Assembly: GCF_021018895.1 (NCBI RefSeq)
Contig: NC_079382.1
Location: 15,047,501-15,111,500 of the forward strand
Source: Seriola aureovittata
Lineage: Eukaryota; Chordata; Actinopteri; Carangiformes; Carangidae
Reading direction: 5' to 3'
Length of the DNA stretch: 64,000 nucleotides
This document shows positions 26,065 to 64,000 of the stretch, in pieces. Every line of letters begins with the position of its first letter. Within the stretch, counting starts at the first letter, position 1. The notes below the pieces were generated by a model that worked only from the letters and a program-made list of their open reading frames with translations, was not told the origin of the DNA and did no database searches. The position numbers were made by a program, and so were the translations under genes.

Positions 26065-26578
26065 TGCGTATGTGCGTGCATGTGCCGACAGCGGCAACAC
26101 ATTTGACTGTCTCCCCACTCATTCCAGCCTACACCCTCACGACAGGTCATGCCATTATGTCAGTGTCATCCTCGGCTGGCGAGGGGACTTTGTCAACAGC
26201 TTGTATGAGTCAGTGATGACATCACTGCATGCAGATAGCTGCGGTGTCAACAAGTGGTCCTCTACTCTCAGGCCAGAGGCCAAAAAAAAAAAAAAAGACA
26301 TTATTAAGACTGCCATTATTGGTTTTATTGCACATTTTAATCATTGCCATTTCTGACCTGATGCAGTTTGTGTGTTAATCCAGAGTTTTGACAAAAAAAT
26401 GCTTTTGTGTCAGAGATTTTGTTGCTCTTGTTGCCTTAAATTCGTTGGTACTTTTCTGACCTCCCCTGACAAACAACAACAGACAGCCCACTGTCTGAAT
26501 AGATTGTTCACACATTGTTTGTATTTGAATACAGATTCAGTAACCAAGAGCTTTGGTGGAGACCTCTTTGTAAAGTAA

Positions 26579-26588
26579 AATAAATAAA
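26579..26588 (+). terminator. Candidate distal poly(A) signal for sobp
   Basis: Two overlapping AATAAA hexamers in an AT-rich stretch, 4.9 kb past the sobp stop. SOBP genes have long 3' UTRs, but assignment to sobp is a guess from position. Confidence 0.3.
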
Positions 26589-27829
26589 AGTTATTCTAAG
26601 AGCAAGGAAATGTCTGGTGTATTTTCTCACAACTTCAGCTTTTGCAGTTATTTTTTATACTTATACTTTTTATTAGAGCAATTTTTGTCATCTATTTTGT
26701 TTTTCTAAACTGAGAACTGGTATTTTGTTCTAATGTATCCCTCTAAATATTAATGTTGGCCAAGTGATTAACCAACTCTCTCACAGAACACAATGAATCA
26801 GATTTCGAGCTGTAGATAAGGACTCCTCTCACACACTGTAAATTCCTATTTTTAGTGTCAGTGCGTGTGCAAGGCTGTGCATCAGCATTCCTGAAATACT
26901 GAAAGTTGGTCGAGACTCTGTGCACTGAGGGTAAAACTGATGAATGAGTTAAGAGAGCAGGAATTCCGGCTTAGTGGGGGCTTGGGGTGCGGTGGGGTGG
27001 AGGAGTGGGCGTGGGGGGGTGATCAGGCCAGGGGCAGCTTTCCGGGGGCAGGATAGACACCAGTCCTGCACGACTGGTGGTGTATTCAAAACACGTATTT
27101 AGTACACAGATAATGAGGGAAGATGTAGGCTATGGCATTTGTTTTTGTCAAGTCACCTTATGTTATGCACCACAAAACCGGATGCAGGGTATTACCTTCA
27201 AAATAAAAGCACCATACCTTATATACTGCCATGGCAGCATTATTTTTTTTGTTATTCGTTTATTGGTGACACAATGTTTTTGCTTGCTTTTTACCACTTT
27301 GATTTTACTGTATGAACGAAATAACTGTCCATTTTTAAAAGGTTCCAACATGAAACCTCCCTCAAGGTGTATTACTAGCTTCTTGAATTTTTGTTTGTAA
27401 ACTACATAATTACACTTTTTTAATTATCTTTTTTTAAATGAATTTACCTACATAGGCTACTTCTACAGAAGAAATATATGAATAAAAGTGCACCTGTTGT
27501 TTGTCCATGTCTGAAAAAATAAAATTTCAGAATTATTGTTTATTCATTTATTTACAAAACTCTAACTTTCTTAGATATTATGAGAGATGAATTATTGTGA
27601 TACGTCCCATTAATTTCAATAATTTTCTATTTTTATGAATCATTTTCATATGTATATATATATATGGCCTATATATAGATATTCTATATTAGTTATCATA
27701 CAGGTTACAGGAGCTTTCCTTTTGCGGTAGTTTCCCAACATAAAGTTCAACCACAGTTTTAGTTTGGTAGTTTCCACCGGAAGTCGTACAGTTTTGTTCT
27801 ATCTGTCTTGACAGTAGGCTGCCCTACAG

Positions 27830-28184
27830 GTTGGACACGTTGTGCTCGGCTCAGACTTTGTTGTAGCTACCTGGGAGCAGACGGGGCGCACCTGGAAGTG
27901 AGGTGCGCCTTCATTCACCTCCAGAAAAGTCCGCTCGGTTTTCACTATCTGATGACATATTAATTAGATAGGAGAGAGACCGCGGACTTTGGCAGTGGAT
28001 GAATAATTAAACCGCAGTTTACAGAAGAGCTGACATGAGGAGCTGAGCCAAGCAGTAGCGGTGGCGGAGTGCGTCTACTTCCCGCCTGTGTCCTGTGACA
28101 AAAAAAACGTAGACCAGGTCCACAGGTGTTTTTAATATTTTTGCTTTTTCATGTCATTTGACCTGAACACACTGCACTGTGATC
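27830..28184 (+). promoter_or_regulatory. rock2 promoter / 5' UTR region
   Basis: This is a moderately GC- and CpG-rich block immediately upstream of the rock2 ATG at 28185, without a clear TATA box, as is usual for housekeeping kinases. The transcription start cannot be placed. Confidence 0.45.
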
Positions 28185-57637
<29,453 letters not shown>

Positions 57638-57641
<4 letters not shown>

Positions 57642-58345
57642 CCCTGGCTGATAAAAGATGAGTATTTTCATCTTTGTGGATTAATAACCGCAGCCTGGAC
57701 GAAGTGCCTGCATGTGTCATTTGTTCAAGGAACTAGACTGAAAAAAAAGAAAGCTCTTATCATGGACAGAACGATTCACAGAAATTGGCTGTCGTCATGA
57801 GAACTGGGACTGTCATTTTAACAAGAGGAAAATGAGCATACTCTTCATCTTTCAGTGAGACATCCAAAGAAAAAGAAAAAAAAGCTCAGCTCAGCGCTTG
57901 GTGATTAAAACTGCCTTATTTTATAATCATCACGCCAAAAAATTATTCAGTCAGATGCAGTGACTAACTTGGATCTCTATTCGTGAAGTGTTAGGCATGT
58001 GTGTGAAAATTTGTACATAGGATTAAGAGGTTTGTCTGTGTATTATACACAGAAGATGTAGCTCATAGTGTATGGTTGTTTTATTTTTATGGATATAACT
58101 CTGCAGCACATTATACAGTACACGCTTGTCCTGTAAATGTATGAATACAGTTTTGCTGAATAGAGAGATTTACATCATGATTTTACATCGTTATGAGTCT
58201 TGATTTTCATGGATGTACTTGGTTACACAAAATATGTCCTTTTACAAAATAAGACAGAATAATGAGACTTGAACAGAAATTATGTGTTTTCTTTTTGCCA
58301 TTCATGAAAAGTTCAAATAAATTCTGTTACCCCGAAAATGAATAA
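57638..58345 (+). other. rock2: rock2 terminal exon and 3' UTR
   Basis: A CTTCACAG acceptor opens an exon whose first base completes a Ser codon and is followed at once by TAA (57639-57641), so the protein ends SGKTS. Human ROCK1, as I recall it, also ends in SGKTS, which supports this ending. About 700 bases of 3' UTR run to the poly(A) region. Confidence 0.75.
58317..58322 (+). terminator. rock2: rock2 polyadenylation signal
   Basis: AATAAA lies about 675 bases after the stop codon, in AT-rich sequence. It is the best-placed signal before the next promoter-like block. Confidence 0.65.
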
Positions 58346-58440
58346 TTCATGTTTCATTTATGTTTTAAGTGCAAAGAAGGAAGTCACACCCCCTCTGTAT
58401 GTGTTGTAATCATCTGAATTTGTCTGTTCCATATCAGGTC

Positions 58441-58866
58441 CACGTGCATGTTAGTGCACGTGACTCTCTCCTGTTAAACCATTGACCCTCCCCCCTTTTA
58501 TAAACTCACAGGCACCGCCCACAGGTGAGATGGCAAAGTGCAGTTAGCAGCCTTCAGGTGAAAGTGACCTAATCTAGAAGTTACTCCACCCAAGGAACCA
58601 CGTTTTTCATTTTAAAAGGCCCCAGATACAGTAAGAGATAAAAACAAGAGCACAGGCAGACTGGCCATGGGGACTACCAGCTCAAATCCCTGTTGACAGG
58701 TGGACCTGAAAACATTTATCTGCTCCTTCTTTACCGGGTCCCTCAGTGTCATTAGTGGATGAGACCCAGTGGACAAGTCCAAAGCTGGATTTCCAAGATG
58801 GAGAACCCGACTACCTGCTAAACGACTCCAGCTAGACTCGGAACTGGCTTTTCTTCTCCTTGACGT
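58441..58866 (+). promoter_or_regulatory. Orphan TATA promoter and candidate noncoding first exon
   Basis: A palindromic pair of CACGTG E-boxes (58441-58446 and 58457-58462) lies 37-58 bases upstream of a TATAAA (58499-58504). About 340 bases downstream of the expected start is a consensus GTAAGT donor at 58867. No long open frame starts in between. It could be the first exon of the downstream LRR gene, an alternative promoter, or a lncRNA. Confidence 0.4.
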
Positions 58867-59955
58867 GTAAGTGACTTGGTGGCTGCATAATGTTACATGT
58901 CTGTTTCCTTTAGTGACTGGCTATAAAACGGAAGATAATGTATGCAAACTTGCTGTTACCGATGTTGTGGATTTTTTTTTTTTTTCGGCAAATGTTGCTA
59001 TGGCTAGCTGGCAAACTGCTAGCTTTGTTATGGAGCAAATCAATCAGCAATGCTAGCGTGGGCTAATGGTTGTGACTGGATTGTTTTTGTTGATAGGGCA
59101 GGGTAAGTTTGTCCGGTTGTGCTTCTTGTTGTGTGTTTAGTGTCTAGCTTTCATTGGACTTCTGAACACCTTGCTGACTGAGAGCGTGAAGAGGGAGGGT
59201 TGTGGTCAACGGAGGCCGGAGCTGTGGCCGGCTAAGCATTTGTTTTGGTCTGAGATGCTGGTGGTGTAGTGCGACATCTAGTGGCCGTGACGATCGTTTA
59301 CAGAACCTGTGAAGATCAGAGATGATTTGTTTCAAAGCAAGATAAAAAAAACATGAGTTACAGCATGAGTTACAGCATTGTAAACAGTGGCTACAGGCTC
59401 TTATTATTTTGTGCCATGATTTCATATTTTAACGCCTGTAGACTGACTTTCACACAAAATTCCCCCCTCCTGTATAATGCAGAGACAGAATCAAAAGCCG
59501 CAGGGATATAGTGTATGAAATATGCAGACAGAATCAAGTTCAAAGATTTTTCAACTGCCCTGCCCTATACGTGAATTACTAGTGTGGTATCAGTGTAATT
59601 GAATTTAAAGTTGAGTGTGAATCATAATCTCAGTGAATTCAATGAATTAAATAGTTAAAACAATAGTGTGATATGCACTTGTTTGCTTTCTTGGCAAGAG
59701 AGAAGGTCGATACTACTCTCATGTCTGTCCAGTATCATTTGCTATGACGTGGTCTCAGACTTTTGGACCTTACTCAATACATATTACCAGTAAGTAATGT
59801 ATATTGCTGTCAGGATGGTGAGAAGAAGAAGTAACAAAGTCAGGGGTTCTTCCTACAGCAAGATAATAACCTAAAACATTTGAATACAATAACTTAATGA
59901 TACACTTCACATGACGGAAGAGCTTAGGACAAACTTTCTGAACAATATTTTATTC

Positions 59956-59984
<29 letters not shown>

Positions 59985-59986
<2 letters not shown>

Positions 59987-60350
59987 ACCCTAGTCAGTTT
60001 ATTAGGAAGACCACCTAAAACTAAGTCAGTCTAATCCAACCGTCCTGTAATAAATGTTGTAGCAGTTTGTGGTGCTTTGGAACTTTATTCTACAAAGATG
60101 TGTGTCTGTTATTTAGCCTATGCTCATTGATTTGAATGGGGTGGACAAAATATTAGGAACACCCGTCAACATAACGCAATACAGTTCAATAGGACCACAA
60201 ACTGCAGCCTTAAAATGATCCTCCAGGCAAATCAACACATCATTGAAACAGTTTCAACACACACAGAACATTAGAACCGTCATGAAGGAGGATTTATCAC
60301 AGGACAGATGTATTAAACTGCATTAGTTTTAGCTAAGTGTTAACTTGTAG
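59985..60350. repeat. Probable dispersed repeat with ATTAGGAACACC motif
   Basis: It contains AGTTTATTAGGAAGACC and later AATATTAGGAACACCC, a phrase frequent in fish genomes, next to a TA tract. Family and ends are uncertain. Confidence 0.4.
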
Positions 60351-62139
60351 TGTTCAGATTATAACAATACTAAAGTGATAAGTAATATCATATAAAATCA
60401 ATGACATCAGTATAGAGTCATTAGGTGGTATCACAGACACATTATGAATGCAGACATGTTATTGAAAGCGGTGTTATATCTTACTACAGTATATTTTAGG
60501 GGACTGTTTGAACTATACCAGAATAGGTTTGTCTCTATCTCAGTAGTGCATGTGGAGTGAGTGGGCTTGACTGAAATAAATCTTTCAGAACAGCCTAAAG
60601 CCAACTGGCACTCACCATACATAATGTAACGGTTCATCATGTTGCCCATCTGCTAAAATCGTGCTTCATACTGCAGGTCTATAATCCATTCTCTCTATCA
60701 TCTGTGTGACTGTGTGTTCTGGTTAGATTAGCATGAAACCTACTGTGCTGACCGCTGTGACCTCCGGTTGGCACGCAGCACGTCCATCTTCTGCTGTTCT
60801 TCCTCCTCATCCTGAATTTTTTTTGTTTGTTTTTTGACTTATAGTCTTTTAATTTAGATTTCAAACAAGTATGTCTTTATTTCTGTCATTTAATGTAACT
60901 ATAATATTAATCAAAAGCAGTGATTGCTATAGTTGCTTTTTTTCATCGGTTCATCATTTAATTAAAGTTGGCCAACCAATTTTTAAAGTTTTCTACCCCT
61001 GAAAAAAAGTACCAAGTCCATTTTGCCATAACATAATATGAATGAAAACATAATATCAAACCATCCAAGAAACAAATAAGAATATACAAAAAATAAATAA
61101 TCCAAAAATTGTGTATATAATTTAGAAATAATAATAAATAAAAATGAACCTGCAATGGGACATTATGCGTTATGCAAAGAAGAATGTGGCACAGTAATTG
61201 TTTTATCTCAACTGTCTTGTTTTCATCATTGTTCGAAGCACTTATGTCAGAAATGTGTCCAAACCTCCACTCTATGGTTTAAGATAGAATGACTTTGAAT
61301 AATCACACTTTAATTCAGAACACTGCCATTCACGATGGTCTGGTCCACTGCAATCATGAAGTGTCCGGAAGTGTCAGAGGAGAACTCCCTGCGGCGGTCA
61401 CATGGGCAATTATGCAATCAGTGAATGGTGAAACACTTGCGTGTACCACCCTGATGAAGGCAAAAAAAAAAAAAAGCTTGGTTTAACCCCAGACAGCCCC
61501 TGATGTGATACACCAGTATCAACCTGAAGTGACAGTTGTTTTCCACTGGAGATTGTCTATGAGGAGCTGGAGGTGCACTTGAGCTTGAGGTTGAACAGCA
61601 GAGAGTCAGAATTGTTTTCGTAGTATTCACCTGAGGAGGGCATTTAAGAGCATACCAGTAGTACATCAACACATTTTTTTGCACTCACTACTGGCCTTAA
61701 AAACATGATCTTTCTACAGCACACACAACATTGTTGATAGAGATTGGCTCGGTTATTACGCTGTTTAAGCATCAGCTATACCAGATGGAGCTGTTATCAT
61801 GCAACTTATAAACCTCTATTGTTTTTAAAAGCCTTATGAAACCTGGTCACAGAGCTTAATTAATGTCTTTATCATGTGACTGGTTTGATGCATACATCAG
61901 GTTCATGGGTAGATGGAACTCCTGAAATATTTTTAAAGTAAAACAAGGATCTACCAGCTACTAAGATAGGTTTTCAGTAGGTTGGGAAGCAGTCTACTTT
62001 CTTAGTGACGTGGGTTAGTACAGGTCATCTGACCATGAGACATTAACAAAACTGGCTCCCTGTCTTTGCTACCTTTAGGAAATTAGAAACCTCACAGGTG
62101 TACTACTTAAACTAACAGCACTACATCCCTGTCTGTAAT

Positions 62140-62214
62140 GGAGTATTTCTATATTGCAGTATTGTTTCTTTTACTTAAGTAAAGGATCTGAATACTTTCT
62201 CATCCTGTTTCATT
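62140..62214 (+). repeat. 3' end of a fish transposon family
   Basis: It contains TTACTTAAGTAAAGGATCTG, the usual 3' end of a widespread fish nonautonomous element, but lacks a clean terminal CACTG. Confidence 0.55.
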
Positions 62215-62225
62215 TACCTCTACCT

Positions 62226-62265
62226 ATCAGTACACTGTGTTCTTTCAAGAACACAGTGTACTGAT
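62226..62265. repeat. Near-perfect 40-base palindrome
   Basis: Two perfect 19-base arms (62226-62244 and 62247-62265) around a two-base TC spacer. It lies just after the transposon end at 62140-62214. Confidence 0.95.
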
Positions 62266-62511
62266 GATTGTTGTTGTTTAAACTTTGTCCTGAATTTGTT
62301 GTTTAACTACTTGTGCTCCTCTGTGTATCCTTAATGAGACTGGATTTTCTTTCTCTTTCTAGTTTAGTTATGTTTAAAAAATAAAACACAAAAAGTCACA
62401 GCAGCCTAATAACATGAGCAGACTGTCAAAGATCTTAACTTGTCTTAATGAGGCTGTGATTGAACCATTATTGATAAAATCATCTTGACATTTTGACTTT
62501 AGAGTTGTTTC

Positions 62512-62795
62512 CATTGGTTGAATGTAATTAAGTACATTTACTTAAATAACTACATGTCAGAGGGAAGTATTGCAACTGTGGTTTGCTAATTAAGATTTTA
62601 TTAAACATGTTTTATAAAATCAGCCTCAACAATACAGTAATACCGTAATAATATAATTCATAAATTATAATTGATAGATTTTATATATAATGATTAGTTT
62701 TACTTGTAACACGTAAAATTTTTGAATGCAGGACTTGTAATGGAATATTTTAACATTTACATAAGTAGAGGATCTGAATACTTCTCCTATCACTG
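62512..62795 (+). repeat. Eroded full-length copy of the same fish transposon family
   Basis: It starts CATTGGTTGAATGTAATTAA and ends AGGATCTGAATACTTC ... CACTG, matching both ends of the family whose consensus begins CAGTGGTGGAA. Inner phrases such as TGTCAGAGGGAAGTATTG also fit. A target duplication is not evident. Confidence 0.65.
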
Positions 62796-63429
62796 CTTGT
62801 GGAATCAATACATTTCTACTTCGGTACAATCCATACTATGGAAATGCAGAGGGCTTACTGCTATATTCACTGAGCCATGCAACTCTACTGTACATCTCAT
62901 GCACAGTGAATAATTTCTTTCTGCTGAGCAAACATTTTGTGTCTTGAAAGTAGTTGGCTTTTCTGATGATGAATCTAATTTCCAGCAAAATAAATCAAAT
63001 TCACCTAATTTTAAACTGATGATCATGCATTTCTGCTCTCACAAGCTCTCTCCCTCGCTTTCACCCCACCTTTCATATAGTAGGAAAATTCAAAGTACAA
63101 AATAATGTCAATAACATCTCAGTGGCAAGCCAGCAGACCACTGTTCTTATATGCTCAGATTAAAGCAAAGCTTTCAAGTTTAGATATTTTATTCAAAGCA
63201 CCAAAAAAAACACTTTTCCAGGTCTTGTACTTTCCCTGCAGGTTAGAGTCACTCAGTCTGTTGCAACTGCCTGTCCTTGACAAATGACTGCATAGTGACC
63301 AGTCCTTGTTTACTCAATAAGTAATGATTAGATTGAGGGATTCGGCGCCCCAAATGACTCAGTAATTTGCAAGTGAGCACTACTGAACCTGATGTAAGAA
63401 GCAATCTGGCTGAAACTCATTCAACCTGA

Positions 63430-63629
63430 GAACAAAAAGTAAGTTCTGTTTTGTTACTCATGTTATTGAACACTATGTGCATGACCTGGAAATGATGTCA
63501 CTTGTACTCGTTTTTTTTGTGGTTAGATGTGTTGCAGTGGCGCAATACCTCTGTGAGATATATAGTTTTCTGAGGTCTCATCCACCTCATACTTAATTCT
63601 CTGTGTCCTAACTTTCTTGTGTCCTAGCA
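63430..63629 (+). promoter_or_regulatory. Candidate 5' UTR intron of the LRR gene
   Basis: A strong GTAAGT donor at 63439-63444 and a TCCTAG acceptor ending at 63627, two bases before the ATG, fit a short 5' UTR intron. The start of the upstream exon cannot be placed. Confidence 0.4.
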
Positions 63630-64000
63630 ATGAATGCCTGGTGTGCCCTTGGTTTCCTCTGGTTGGCTTTTTTCTGCCATGGTGCTCTGTCTTGCCCGGC
63701 TCTTTGCAAATGCTACTCCAGAAGAGCTGAGGTGGTCTGTAACGAGGTTCCCCTGACAGAGTACCCCTCCGAGGGTCTCCCGAAGAACACCACCATGCTG
63801 ACAATCCAGTTCACAAACATCACCTCCATCACTGAGGAGCATCTGAAGGCCACACCCCTACTACAAGGGCTCCACCTGTACAGCAACCACCTGCAGCACC
63901 TTTCCTCCAATCTTCTCAGAGGCGTTCAACATCTCGACACTTTGGATCTCACAGGAAACAAACTGACTGAGCTGCCTGCAGATGTCTTCAGCCACGCCCT
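63630..64000 (+). CDS. lrg1: Secreted leucine-rich-repeat protein, probably leucine-rich alpha-2-glycoprotein (partial)
   Basis: The frame is open from the ATG to the window edge (123 codons and two bases), so the 3' part is missing. Residues 1-21 form a signal peptide. An LRR N-terminal cap follows with cysteines 22, 26, 28 and 37 (Cx3CxCx8C), then at least two and a half leucine-rich repeats (LLQGLHLYSNHLQHLS, HLDTLDLTGNKLTELP). N-glycosylation sequons lie in NTT and NIT. The cap and the GLPKNTTMLTIQ segment fit fish Lrg1, a plasma glycoprotein that modulates TGF-beta signalling in mammals. Other extracellular LRR proteins (CPN2- or slit-like) remain possible because only the N-terminus is seen. 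The start is supported by the signal peptide and the upstream acceptor. Confidence 0.7.
   Translation, partial: MNAWCALGFLWLAFFCHGALSCPALCKCYSRRAEVVCNEVPLTEYPSEGLPKNTTMLTIQFTNITSITEEHLKATPLLQGLHLYSNHLQHLSSNLLRGVQHLDTLDLTGNKLTELPADVFSHA

Larger units (their letters stand above)
21641..28184. other. sobp 3' UTR and sobp-rock2 intergenic region
   Basis: No further coding exon is visible. The first part must be sobp 3' UTR, whose length cannot be fixed; a doublet of AATAAA at 26579-26588 is a possible distal poly(A) site. Microsatellites lie at 23661-23698 and 26019-26060 (TG) and 24369-24398 (TCC). A CTCF-like motif is present on the minus strand at 24050-24062. The last 350 bases become GC-rich and lead into rock2. 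Confidence 0.6.
58346..63438. other. Intergenic region between rock2 and the LRR gene
   Basis: No coding exon was found. Notable parts are a promoter-like block at 58441-58866, a TA tract at 59956-59980, a probable dispersed repeat at 59985-60350, a long palindrome at 62226-62265 and two copies of a fish transposon family at 62140-62214 and 62512-62795. The sequence at 60430-62100 is AT-rich with no recognised structure. Confidence 0.6.

Noticed and set aside
63523..63910. Three minus-strand frames at the right edge
   Set aside because: They are antisense shadows of the LRR gene exon, which has a signal peptide and the LRR cap pattern.

Overview
The window comes from a vertebrate nuclear genome, almost certainly a teleost and probably a percomorph. 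Genes are split into many small exons with GT-AG introns. Long CA/TG microsatellites are abundant, and the dispersed repeats look like fish families (tRNA-derived SINE, short hAT derivatives, zinc-finger-BED-type hAT transposase remains). No bacterial, viral or organellar features were seen.

Layout. 1-7850: gene-poor sequence. 7850-10100 (minus): a small two-exon gene for a GPI-anchored sialomucin-like peptide, called cd24, with a TATA box and a CRE-like site. 10100-13776: intergenic, with a CpG-rich patch carrying a strong CTCF-like motif and a 43-unit TG repeat. 13777-21640 (plus): sobp, six coding exons, 860 residues, two FCS-type zinc fingers and a proline-rich tail. 21641-28184: sobp 3' UTR and intergenic DNA. 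28185-57641 (plus): a complete ROCK2-type Rho kinase, 32 coding exons giving 1407 residues, plus one phase-neutral cassette exon (74 residues) and a possible alternative 3' exon. 58346-63438: intergenic DNA with an orphan TATA/E-box promoter-like block and transposon remains. 63630-64000 (plus): the first 123 codons of a secreted leucine-rich-repeat protein, probably lrg1, cut by the window edge.

The genes do not form one pathway. cd24 and sobp are neighbours on human 6q21 as I recall it, so that pair is conserved synteny; rock2 is on human 2p25 and LRG1 on 19p, so their adjacency here reflects fish-specific rearrangement. I did not find a wholly new biological system. The most useful leads are the ROCK2 cassette exon before the PH-C1 module, the alternative ROCK2 C-terminus, the pair of convergent CTCF-like motifs around sobp, and the orphan promoter at 58.4-58.9 kb. 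Splice sites were read by eye and have no transcript support here.
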